Origin: Desulfoprunum sp.
GTDB taxonomy: Bacteria; Desulfobacterota; Desulfobulbia; Desulfobulbales; Desulfocapsaceae
Direction of reading: 5' to 3'
DNA length: 16,048 nucleotides
Assembly (NCBI GenBank): GCA_030696435.1
Contig: JAUYSF010000200.1
Location: 1 to 16,048, forward strand
Shown one piece after another: positions 6,906-15,200 of the stretch; positions within the stretch are counted from its first letter, which is position 1; each line of letters starts with the position of its first letter. The translations under genes were made by a program, and so were the position numbers. A model generated the notes under the pieces. It was not told where the DNA came from. It ran no database searches and was given only the letters and a program-made list of their open reading frames with translations.

Positions 6906-7232
6906 TTATTCAGGGCAGGGGATGAGCGAGTTTTTATAGACGAGAATTTTGGTGTAGAGGCTATCGCAGGTGTGGATGGATGCATCAAGGGCCCGTTGGA
7001 ATTCACCAATATAGGTGGTGTCGAGAATCCCACGACCCATGAATTCCATGAGTATAAAGAGCTGGTCGCTGTTTTCGCTGATGTCCCGCCGCATAGATGT
7101 AAGATCTGCACAGCGGTGCTGTATCTCGATGGGTGTCAGGGAGGGGACTTCTTGAATAAGCAGGGAGGCAGCCTGTTTAAAAAGGCTGTGCTTGGCAATC
7201 GTATCGTTGAAATACATCTCTACGCTCTGCAT
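6906..7232 (-). CDS. Uncharacterised 108-residue protein at the end of the flagellar operon
   Basis: The last gene of the fliC-flaG-fliD-fliS-chaperone series, 67 bp after the chaperone gene. The ATG at 7232-7230 has a clear ribosome site (AAGGAAGGAA, about 5 nt upstream) and the stop is TAA. The protein looks all-helical and soluble, with LTSMRRDISENSDQLF, MEFMGRGILDTTYIGEFQRA and a C-terminal LYTKILVYKNSL. I do not recognise the family. Position and size (small, helical, beside FliS and a FlgN/FliT-like protein) suggest an export chaperone or regulator of late flagellar assembly; this is inference from context. A frame on the opposite strand (6864-7256) has no ribosome site and no plausible protein features. 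Confidence 0.75.
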   Translation of the reverse strand: MQSVEMYFNDTIAKHSLFKQAASLLIQEVPSLTPIEIQHRCADLTSMRRDISENSDQLFILMEFMGRGILDTTYIGEFQRALDASIHTCDSLYTKILVYKNSLIPCPE

Positions 7233-7299
7233 CTGCGTTCCTTCCTTGGATGCTGATCAGCACGCCACAGCCACAATTGGAGAGTTCAGGCGAAACACG

Positions 7300-7728
7300 C
7301 TACGAAGTACTGTTGACGATCCGTCCCTGGTTGTGTTGCTGTTGTCTGTAGCCATTCATTGCTGAAAGGCCATCTCGGAGTTTTCCGATTTCATGGGAGA
7401 TAAGAGATTTCACTCCCGAGGCCTTGGCGGTTATACGTTCATTGGCTAGAAGTACTTCCTTCAGTAAGCGTTCGTGCCGTGTTCTAAGTGTTTGTACCGA
7501 ATCGCTTTCATGCGGTTCTTTCTTGAGCTTTGCAAGCAGGATCCGGTCAAATTGTTCCGCCTGCGTCTGCAATTCATACAGGGTTGCGCCAAGCTCCTGC
7601 AACTCCACTGCATCTGCTGTTCCAACCACAGTCTCCATTTTCTGTAGGAAGGCCAGTATCAGTTCATACTGCTCTATCGACTGGCGAAGTGCCGGTTCAA
7701 TCTGCTGTATTTCAATCATTGTGTTCAT
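7300..7728 (-). CDS. FlgN/FliT-like flagellar export chaperone
   Basis: 142 residues, almost entirely alpha-helical with heptad-like spacing. It has an N-terminal helix (IEPALRQSIEQYELILAFLQ), Gln/Glu-rich helices, a basic stretch RTRHERLLKEVLLANERITA, and a short C-terminal tail NGYRQQQHNQGRIVN. The tail, the helical make-up and the position directly after fliS fit the FlgN/FliT class of chaperones, which hold hook-associated proteins or FliD before export. I cannot say which cargo it serves. The ATG lies 8 nt after the fliS stop, with only a weak ribosome site (GAG), so translation is probably coupled to fliS. A second ATG three codons in is an alternative start. Confidence 0.7.
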   Translation of the reverse strand: MNTMIEIQQIEPALRQSIEQYELILAFLQKMETVVGTADAVELQELGATLYELQTQAEQFDRILLAKLKKEPHESDSVQTLRTRHERLLKEVLLANERITAKASGVKSLISHEIGKLRDGLSAMNGYRQQQHNQGRIVNSTS

Positions 7729-7736
7729 TGCCGGGC

Positions 7737-8201
7737 TCAGCGCGATAGTGAGAGAGGGACATAGCCTTCAGGTAATCCGCCGGCGGATGATACTGACGGA
7801 TTCGTCGTCAGGCGATTCACCACAATCTTATCCCGGCTGTTGGTCTCAATGGCCTCGCCCCAAGTAGCACGCAGATCTACTAGCAATCTATCCACCACCT
7901 TCAATTTTTCCATATCCTTGTGGAGATTGGCCAGAGTCAGTTCCCGCACCATAAAATTATAAAGGGCGTCAAGGTTCTCGGCAATTTCTCCACCAATGTT
8001 GTGATCAAGAGAGTTGGAAAATTCGGTGATGATTGCCATGGATTTGCTGATGCCATGGTGGAAGAGGGTGAAATTCTCTTCCTCAAGGCCGTACATGGCC
8101 TGCCGGGTGAAGCGTATCGCCCCATCATAAAGCATCAGAAGGATCTGCTCCGGAGATGCTGAAATGATCTGGTTTTTTTGATATTGACTGTAGGCGTTCA
8201 T
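7737..8201 (-). CDS. fliS: FliS, flagellin export chaperone
   Basis: 154 residues. FliS binds the C-terminal helix of flagellin in the cytoplasm and keeps it from polymerising before export. The family pattern is clear: YSQYQKNQIISASPEQILLM near the N-terminus, followed by LYDGAIRFTRQA, then GGEIAENLDALYNFMVRELT in the middle. The last 25 or so residues (after VVNRLTTNP) are a variable tail that most family members lack or have shorter. The ATG (8201-8199) overlaps the fliD stop as ATGA (8201-8198), so translation is coupled to fliD. The chaperone gene follows after 8 nt. Confidence 0.93.
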   Translation of the reverse strand: MNAYSQYQKNQIISASPEQILLMLYDGAIRFTRQAMYGLEEENFTLFHHGISKSMAIITEFSNSLDHNIGGEIAENLDALYNFMVRELTLANLHKDMEKLKVVDRLLVDLRATWGEAIETNSRDKIVVNRLTTNPSVSSAGGLPEGYVPLSLSR

Positions 8202-9658
8202 TTGTTATTACTCCACATATTTGAGAGCTGAGTAATGTAACTGCTCTGCGAATTGAGATTGCTGACCAGGAGTTCCATAGCATTGAATCGTGCCCGCATT
8301 GTTTGTTCGATTTTTTCCATCAATGTTTCTTTCTGGGCGATCTGAGTATCCAATCGTTCGACGCGTGTTTTGTAACGATCTTTTTTTTCGGCATACATCC
8401 CCTCGGTGCCGGAGGTGAGATCGACTAAATACGAGTTGAATTTCTTCATAACTCCATCGACGGTATCCTCACCGGCCAGCAACGTGACCATCCCGTCCAA
8501 ACCACCCTCAAGAGCGGTGTCAAGCTTGCTGCTATTCAGCGTGATGGTGCCGTTCTTATTGGTTGAAATGCCGATATCGCTTAATATATGTAATGAACCA
8601 GTTCCATTGACAGAGTCTGTCAATATTGACTGGAGGCCTCGCTTGATGCTGTTTACCGTTGAGTCTCCACGCAGGTAATCGCTTAAGATGTCTTCTTCTG
8701 TTGTAGTTGCGGTTGTCGTTGTATCAGTCGTCGTTGTGTCAGTGGCAGTCTTGGTTTCGTATCCCTGGTTGATCCAGTCCATGATCTTATTGTAACTGCT
8801 GACAAAGGTGCTGATTTTTTCTTTTAAGGCAGTTGGGTCGGCGGAAACATCCATGGCCGTAGCGACGTATATCGGCGGATCGGCCCAGTCCCATGAATCT
8901 ACCCCAACTTCAGAGGTGCCGGCATAGGATTTGGTGCTTGCTGCACTCAGGTTCAGAGTCACGCCACTGATGACATCGGTAATAGTATTGGAGTTACTGG
9001 TAACCTTAAGGCCGTCAATAAAGGTGACTGCCTGCTGGGCATCCTGGGTATATTGGTTTGTTAACTCCACCCCGAGCCCACCTGTCAATGCACTGCCAAC
9101 GAGGAAACTCGTTGAGGCGTCTTTTCCCGTCAATACGAGATGGTAAGGGCTTGCTCCATTACCGTCGTTAATAATGGTGGCACTCACTCCTGTTGTTGTA
9201 GATTGGGCATTTATTGCCGACTGGAGGCCCTGCAGAGAGTTATTTGTGCTGTCAATTGTTATAGCCTTACCGTTTACGGTGAGGGTTCCGGTGCCAAAGG
9301 TAGCAGCTGTCTTGGAACTGTAACCGATACTCACATTCTTCTGCGCTTGGGCGAGTTGGGCTACGGTAATATTATAACTTCCGGTGCTGGCATTGCTCGA
9401 GGTTGCGGTAAAGGCACTCTCGGAGCTGAGAGTGACCTTGGTGGTGCGAACCTCGCTGGTGATGTTCATCGCATCAGCGGCCTTTTTTAGATCATCCAAT
9501 CTGGTGTTGAGTTGAGCATAAGCCTTGAGGCGAGTAGCCTCATTTTCCTTCTCGCTTGTGAGCCGATCAAGGGGACGACGCTGGAGCGCCATGAGTTTTG
9601 TAACTATTTCGTCGGTGGGCAGACCCGTGGCCAAGCCACCAAAAGTTATTTCCGCCAT
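8198..9658 (-). CDS. fliD: FliD, flagellar filament cap protein (hook-associated protein 2)
   Basis: 486 residues. FliD caps the growing filament and places flagellin monomers. The N-terminal D0/D1 region begins ITFGGLATGLPTDEIVTKLM; the C-terminal region has coiled-coil helices RVERLDTQIAQKETLMEKIE and ends SYITQLSNMW. A Flagellin_IN-type motif (LQSAINAQSTTTGVSATIIN) lies near residues 140-165; a similar motif occurs in the flagellin here. Unusual is a Thr-rich tract at residues 304-320 with 13 Thr in 17 residues (8699-8749), probably a surface loop. The ATG has AAGGAG 6 nt upstream. It is flanked by flaG (59 bp upstream) and fliS (4-bp overlap), with no promoter seen between flaG and fliD. 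Confidence 0.95.
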   Translation of the reverse strand: MAEITFGGLATGLPTDEIVTKLMALQRRPLDRLTSEKENEATRLKAYAQLNTRLDDLKKAADAMNITSEVRTTKVTLSSESAFTATSSNASTGSYNITVAQLAQAQKNVSIGYSSKTAATFGTGTLTVNGKAITIDSTNNSLQGLQSAINAQSTTTGVSATIINDGNGASPYHLVLTGKDASTSFLVGSALTGGLGVELTNQYTQDAQQAVTFIDGLKVTSNSNTITDVISGVTLNLSAASTKSYAGTSEVGVDSWDWADPPIYVATAMDVSADPTALKEKISTFVSSYNKIMDWINQGYETKTATDTTTTDTTTTATTTEEDILSDYLRGDSTVNSIKRGLQSILTDSVNGTGSLHILSDIGISTNKNGTITLNSSKLDTALEGGLDGMVTLLAGEDTVDGVMKKFNSYLVDLTSGTEGMYAEKKDRYKTRVERLDTQIAQKETLMEKIEQTMRARFNAMELLVSNLNSQSSYITQLSNMWSNNK

Positions 9659-9717
9659 ACCTGTCTCCTTGATTGTTTTGCGAGCTGTTTGACGAACTTA
9701 CTGCTGTAGCGGTACTA

Positions 9718-10071
9718 TTATGATGTGGTATCGACAATATTGCCTTGAAGTTCAGCAAGGGCCGCCTTCATGCCCAGTAGTTCTTCGGCTGGGACCTGAC
9801 GGATGACTTCCTGGGTGTCGCTGTCGACAATTTTCACAATCAGTTGTTTTGATCGTTCATCGTTTTCAAAACGGACACTGTACAGGCCGTTTTCCGTCAA
9901 GGCCTTGATCTGGGTCAGGAGTTCCTCTGCCTGGACGTTCTTGGCATCGGCGCTTCCCTGCTTCGTATCAGGCTCCTCTTTCACACTTTTTCGACCGGAA
10001 TCAACCTGCTCGGATGCCCGTGGCATCTTCTGCATGCTGGTACCCGTTATATTCATTGTTTCGCTGATCAT
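9718..10071 (-). CDS. flaG: FlaG family flagellar protein
   Basis: 117 residues. The N-terminal half is polar and probably disordered; the conserved half (about 60-112) has NGLYSVRFENDERSKQLIVK then VDSDTQEVIRQVPAEELL, the FlaG (PF03646) pattern. FlaG proteins are linked to filament length control in some bacteria; the mechanism is not settled. The ATG is preceded by AGGAG at 6-nt spacing. The gene lies between the fliC terminator and fliD. Because fliC ends in a strong hairpin, flaG-fliD-fliS either depends on read-through or has a promoter in 10072-10122 that I could not identify. Confidence 0.9.
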   Translation of the reverse strand: MISETMNITGTSMQKMPRASEQVDSGRKSVKEEPDTKQGSADAKNVQAEELLTQIKALTENGLYSVRFENDERSKQLIVKIVDSDTQEVIRQVPAEELLGMKAALAELQGNIVDTTS

Positions 10072-10122
10072 GGCTCTCTCCTCGTATCCTGTAGAACTTT
10101 CTTCTGAATTTCATATATAAGG

Positions 10123-10151
10123 CCTGGAGGGCCGAAGTGCAGCCCTCCAGG
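10123..10151 (-). terminator. fliC terminator hairpin
   Basis: CCTGGAGGGC and GCCCTCCAGG (10123-10132 and 10142-10151) make a perfect 10-bp stem with a 9-nt loop, 13 nt after the fliC stop on the minus strand. It is followed by TTATATATG, an imperfect U-tract, so it may be leaky and let some transcripts reach flaG and fliD. Confidence 0.75.
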
Positions 10152-10164
10152 GTTAAGTATAAGA

Positions 10165-11664
10165 CTACTGGAGCAGAGACAGGGCCAACTGCGGGGCCTG
10201 GTTAGCCTGTGCCAGAATCGCGACACCGGCCTGCTGCAGGATGTTGTTCTTGGTCATTGCCGAGGTCTCCTGGGCAATGTCTGCATCGAGAATCCGGCTA
10301 CGGGCAGCCGAGAGATTCTCAGAGACATTGGACAGATTGGCAATGGTCGACTCAAAACGGTTCTGCACCGCACCGAGCTCACCGCGCATAGTGTCTACGC
10401 TGCTAAGGGCTCCATCGATAGACTTGATGGCATCGGCTGCACCGTCAACCGTGGTGATATCCACTTCGTCAATGGAAGCCAGATCGCTTGCGTTAGCGAT
10501 GGTTGCACCTGTAGAGAACAGGGAGCCTCCACTGGCTGCGATTGAACTGCTGATATTGAAGGTTGAATTGGAATCAAAGGTGATCTCGCCACCAACTGTG
10601 GTGGAGTCAAGGGATGCCGAACCACCAATAGCCTGGTCACCAGCTGCGCTGCCTGCAACAGTGATTGTTGCTTGACTCGTTGCTGCTCCGCCACCAAAGA
10701 AATCGGAGATCTTGATGTCTTCACCCTCAGCCTGGGTCAAGGTAATGACGTTATCGGCAATACTGGCGGTAATACCGGTGGAACCACTTTGCTCATTAAT
10801 GGCCTTGCTGATCTCAGAGATGTCTGTGAGGGCTGCTACCGTTGCCGTAATAGTGACAGCAGTACTGTTGGTGCCCTGCAACGAGAAACTCACTGCGCCG
10901 GTAGATGTCAGGGTCTGCATCGTCGCAGTCGTCCTGGCAGTAGCGGTGACACCCGTGGTTGCGGATTCTGCATTGACTGCAGCCGCAATCTCAAGTGCGC
11001 TGTCGCCGGTAGTAACTGCTGCGGTTGAAGTATCCTCACCGATGATAGTCAGGGTCTGTGTTATAACATCGTTAGCTGAGCTGGCTGCTGCGGCACTGGT
11101 AGCCCGCTCGATAGCGAAGTTAGAAGTGGCATTGTCTGATGATAAGGAGTTGTTACCCAGATCGGCTGCCTTGGCGGAATCAACACCGAAGGAAATGGTC
11201 TGATTGGCATTTGCCCCAACCTGGAACTGGGCGGTGGTTAAGGTGCCGTCAAGCAGATTCTTGCCGTTGAATGACGTTGTATTGGCGATACGGGTCATTT
11301 CCTGCTTCAACTGATTCACCTCAGCTTGCAGGGACCCACGATCTGATGCACTGTTGGTATCGTTTGCTGACTGCACGGACAGCTCACGCATACGCTGCAG
11401 GAGGTTAGTGGTTTCCTGCAATGCACCTTCAGCAGTTTGAGCGAGAGAAATACCGTCATTGGCGTTACGAGCTGCCTGATTCAGACCGCGGATCTGCGAG
11501 GTCATACGATCTGAAATGGCGAGTCCGGCTGCATCATCTTTTGCTGAATTGATACGGAGACCGGACGACAGACGCTGCATGGATTTTGCCAGCGCTGATT
11601 GAGACTGACCCAGATTACGCTGGGCATTGAGAGACATTACGTTTGTATTAATTGTGAGTCCCAT
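10165..11664 (-). CDS. fliC: FliC, flagellin
   Basis: 499 residues; the filament subunit, secreted through the flagellar type III system. The N-terminal D0/D1 begins [17 protein letters not shown] and contains [23 protein letters not shown] (90-98) resembles the TLR5-recognised segment of beta/gamma-proteobacterial flagellins. The C-terminal D1/D0 has [20 protein letters not shown] and ends [10 protein letters not shown]. The centre (about 145-400) is variable, rich in Ala, Ser and Thr, without Cys, and carries Flagellin_IN-type stretches ([17 protein letters not shown] and [17 protein letters not shown]); it is a candidate surface for O-glycosylation. The start is ATG 11664-11662 with GGAGG 6 nt upstream; a longer frame to a TTG at 11727 is leader sequence. 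A sigma28-type promoter lies at 11803-11830 and the hairpin terminator at 10123-10151. Confidence 0.97.
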   Translation of the reverse strand: MGLTINTNVMSLNAQRNLGQSQSALAKSMQRLSSGLRINSAKDDAAGLAISDRMTSQIRGLNQAARNANDGISLAQTAEGALQETTNLLQRMRELSVQSANDTNSASDRGSLQAEVNQLKQEMTRIANTTSFNGKNLLDGTLTTAQFQVGANANQTISFGVDSAKAADLGNNSLSSDNATSNFAIERATSAAAASSANDVITQTLTIIGEDTSTAAVTTGDSALEIAAAVNAESATTGVTATARTTATMQTLTSTGAVSFSLQGTNSTAVTITATVAALTDISEISKAINEQSGSTGITASIADNVITLTQAEGEDIKISDFFGGGAATSQATITVAGSAAGDQAIGGSASLDSTTVGGEITFDSNSTFNISSSIAASGGSLFSTGATIANASDLASIDEVDITTVDGAADAIKSIDGALSSVDTMRGELGAVQNRFESTIANLSNVSENLSAARSRILDADIAQETSAMTKNNILQQAGVAILAQANQAPQLALSLLQ

Positions 11665-11802
11665 GATATTCCTCCATGAATATGTTGTATGGGTTAGAAG
11701 CGGGCATCCTTGCCCAGTGCAAAACAACTACTTTTGAAACCTTTTTTACATGAGTTCTTTTTGTCGTTGCACCTCCTTTGGTTGATTTGCTCTTTGATTC
11801 TT

Positions 11803-11830
11803 TTATCGGCCATCCGTTACGAAGTCTTTA
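11803..11830 (-). promoter_or_regulatory. Sigma28 (FliA) promoter of fliC
   Basis: On the minus strand TAAAGACT (11830-11823) is followed after 12 bp by GCCGATAA (11810-11803). The -10 matches the sigma28 consensus GCCGATAA exactly and the -35 matches TAAA plus 2 of the next 4 bases; the spacer is 1 bp longer than the usual 11. It would give a fliC leader of about 130 nt. Confidence 0.85.
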
Positions 11831-12027
11831 GTTACTTAAAAAATTATTTACATGTTTTACGAAGAATTTTTAGTGAAGGGATTTATCCTTTTTATAGGGG
11901 GGGTGGAGAAAGTGGAAAGTATTTTTCCCTTCATAGTGCTCATCGGTTTGCTGATAACAAAAGTTTAGGGTGAAAATGAGAAAAGCCTGAAAAAATATCT
12001 CAGAACCGGTGATGATATTGTATTTCT

Positions 12028-12056
12028 TGACAAAGATCGTAAATGCCTTGACAATA
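12028..12056 (+). promoter_or_regulatory. Candidate promoter of the TPR-OGT gene
   Basis: A perfect TTGACA (12028-12033) followed after 17 bp by GACAAT (12051-12056), 4 of 6 matches to TATAAT. The leader would be about 140 nt. A second TTGACA (12049-12054) overlaps the -10. Assignment by eye only. Confidence 0.35.
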
Positions 12057-12203
12057 TATAGAATATCGATGCTGACGCGGCAGGCTGCGGGGCGATCGAG
12101 AATTCTATGTTTGTGTTTGACGTATTGGCAATGGGGAATAACCGCCTTGCAATCACGACAGAATAACAATTTCTGAGAACTCACATAAATAACGATAGTG
12201 AAG

Positions 12204-15200
12204 ATGAAACCCGATTCAAACACTGCAGCACCCCTACCTGAAGAGATTAATATGTTGGTGATCTTATTTCAACAGGGGCAATTAACCGAAGGGGAAACTC
12301 TTGCCCGATCTCTGACACTACGGTTTCCGGATCACGGGTTTGGCTGGAAAGTGCTTGGAGCTGTGCTGAAACAGCAAGGCCGGCTTGAAGAGGCGTTATC
12401 GGCAATGCGGCAGGCGGTGATCTTACAACCCAATGATTATGCCGCACAGAGCAACTTGGGTCTATTGCTTATGAGTATCGGACTGTTCGCCGAGGCAGAA
12501 AAAAGTTACCGTGCGACACTGGCGCTTAATGCAGATTTTGCCGAGGCACATAATAATTTGGGCATCATTCTTAACGAGCAGGACCGGCTTTCAGAATCTG
12601 AGACCTGCTATCGCAGAGCGCTGAAGCTTAAGCCCGATTATTCTGAGGCATATTATAATCTGGGGAATATCCTCCAGACTCAAGGTCGGTCGGCTGAGGC
12701 CGAGATCGACTATCGTCAGGCGCTGAAACTCAAGCCTGATTTTGCCGAAGCCTACAACAATTTGGGGATCAATCTGCAAAAACAAGGTCGACTCAGCGAA
12801 GCAGAGACATGTTGTCAGAAGGCATTAGCGATACGGCCTGACTACGGCGAGGCACATAATAATCTCGCTATAACCCTGCAAGATCAAGGGCGGTTCACTG
12901 AATCTGAGGTCCATTATCGCCATGCCCTTGATCTCAATCCTGATTATGCTAATGCACACAGCAATTTGTTGTTTCTCCTGAATTATCATCCTGACAAGGG
13001 TGCGGAGGAAATCTACGCGGAATACAGGCTGTTTAATGCTCGTTTCGGGCAGCCCTTGCACCAGGAGTGGCAACCGCATCCCAACAGCCGGGAATCGACC
13101 CGTCGTTTGAAAGTCGGCTATGTATCCGGGGACTTTAATCTGCACCCTGTTCGTCATTTTCTTGAACCGTTGCTCGCCCATCATGACAAGACAGCAGTTG
13201 AAATATACGCCTATGCCGAGGTCGCGGTAGAAGATGTGATGACCGCCAGGTACCGGGGTTACGCGGATCACTGGGTAGCTACTGCAGGCATGTCGGATGT
13301 TGAGCTGGCAGCTCGGATCCGATCCGATGCCATTGACATCCTCGTTGAGCTCTCGGGGCACACGGCCAAGAACAGGTTGGGCGTCTTTGCGCGCAAACCG
13401 GCTCCGGTTTCTGTTTCCTGGCTTGGCTATGGCTACACCACGGGATTGACGGCGATAGATTATTTTTTAACGGATTTGGCCATTGTCCCGCCTGGCAGTG
13501 AAGGCTTGTTTTCGGAAACACCGTGGCGACTGGCAACGCCGTCCTGTGCCTATCGTCCGGCGGAGGGCATGGGAGAAGTGAGTCGGTTGCCGGCAAAAGA
13601 GCGAGGACATATCACATTTGGGACACTGACCCGGGCAGTCCGTATCAACCACCGGACGATTCGGGTATGGGCGGAGATATTGCAACGGGTTCCTGGCTCG
13701 CACCTGGTGATAAATAGCGGAAATTTCAAAGAGCCTGCGATGCAGCTTGAGCTGTCAGATAAGTTTATTGCATATGGGATCGATAGAGACCGCTTGGAGA
13801 TCGGCTGCAACAGTCCGCCATGGGATGTGTTGCGGGGTATGGATATCGGTCTGGATTGTTTTCCGCACAACTCGGGAACCACGCTGTTTGAAAATCTTTA
13901 TATGGGAGTCCCTTTCGTCACCCTGGCGGGTCGTCCAAGTGTCGGTCGCCTGGGGGCGTGTATACTCGAAGGAGTGGGGCATCCTGAGTGGATTGCCGCC
14001 ACGGAAAATGAGTATATTGAACGGGCCGTTGCCCTGGCCTCCGATCTGCCGCGACTGGAAACTCTTCGTGCCGACCTGCGTGCGGAGATGGAATCCAGCC
14101 CGTTGCAGGATGAACCTGCCTTTGTCTGTAAGGTTGAGACGGCGTATCGGGAGATGTTTGCAAAATGGTGCGAGGGTGGGCTGGCCGTGGACAATCAGGA
14201 GGAAAAGATGACCGGGGAAAGTACCAGTCAACCCTTTGAAGAGATGCTGCAGCAGGCTATTGAGCATCAGCAGTCGGGTCAGCTTCAGGAGGCGGAACGC
14301 CTCTATCTGGCGCTGCTGCAAATCGACTCGAATCATTCTCGCCTCAACTATAATCTGGGTCTTCTCGCTGTGCAAATGGAGCAACCTGCTGTAGGCCTGC
14401 CTTATTTTGAGGCCGCACTCGATGCAAATCCGGAGGATGGAGCGTATTGGCTGCATTATATTGATGCACTGGCTCAGGCTGGGCGATATGACACAGCGTG
14501 TCAAATTATTGAAATCGCGAAGCAATCAGGCTTGCAAGGTGAGGAGGTGGATGCCTTGTCGGTACGGCTGGCGGTTTTGTCGGGAGAGGAACCTACTGTG
14601 AAAACGTTTCCGGCTGAGAAGGGTCTTGAAGAGAAAGACAGCAAAAAGAAAGGTAAAAAGGCTAAATCCGCCAAGGTGCCAGGAGGTCGGTCGGGTGGCG
14701 CTGAACCTGGTGCTGATGAGATCAAAAGGCTGGTGACTTCTTTTACTCAAGGTCGTTATGAGGAAGCTGAGGCACTTACCCGAACAATGATCATGCGTTA
14801 CCCGAAGCATGGCTACGCCTGGAAGGTGTTGGGAGCTATCTTCAGGCAACAGGGATTACTGACTGAAGCACTTTCGGCAATGTCACAGGCCTTGGCTTTC
14901 CTGCCGACAGATTACACCAGCATGAAAAACATCGCCGTTATTCTCTGCGATCTGGGAAGGTATGTTGAGGCAGAAGATTATTGTCATAAGGCTTTGGCAT
15001 TGAATCCCGATTATGCGGAGGTTCACAATACTCTGGGCATTGTTTTCAGGTCACTCAATAGGCAGTCAGAGTCTGAAGAAAGTTGTAATAGGGCGTTGAT
15101 TCTGAAACCTGGTTATGCAGATGCCTATGTTAACCTGGGTATTCTTCTTTATGATCAGGGGCGTGTTGGTGAATCAAAAATATGTTATATCAAAGCGTTA

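Larger units (their letters stand above)
11665..12203. other. Divergent intergenic region between fliC and the TPR-OGT gene
   Basis: 539 bp, clearly AT-richer than its surroundings from about 11720 to 12070, with no credible gene. It holds the fliC leader (about 130 nt) with a small hairpin (11702-11715) and an unused Shine-Dalgarno-like AAGGAGGT (minus strand, 11778-11771), the sigma28 promoter (11803-11830), a degenerate second copy of that promoter block (about 11841-11875), and two TTGACA strings on the plus strand 21 bp apart, the first of which may be the -35 of the TPR-OGT gene. Confidence 0.7.

Noticed and set aside
6864..7256. 130-codon plus-strand frame opposite the 108-residue flagellar gene
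   Set aside because: No ribosome site; the minus-strand gene fits the operon, has a strong ribosome site and a more protein-like sequence.
11665..11727. 21-codon N-terminal extension of flagellin
   Set aside because: Flagellins start with M-x-L-x-I-N-T-N; GGAGG sits before the inner ATG, and the extension starts at a TTG without a ribosome site.
11710..12223. Open frames on both strands in the fliC/TPR-OGT gap (11710-11973 and 11870-12223)
   Set aside because: AT-rich region, no ribosome sites, sequences unlike proteins, and they overlap the sigma28 promoter and leader.
12825..13361. Antisense frame sharing a long identical peptide with another antisense frame at 15543-16040
   Set aside because: The shared peptide is only the reverse reading of the 194-bp repeat in the TPR-OGT gene; it is not a second gene family.
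14170..14210. A frameshift or lost stop making the two OGT modules look fused
   Set aside because: I read the codons straight through and found no stop or frame change; it cannot be excluded that the raw sequence itself has an error, so this is kept as a check under the fusion finding.
13755..14525. 256-codon antisense frame under the OGT domain
   Set aside because: The plus strand encodes a clear OGT domain here; the antisense frame follows from base composition.
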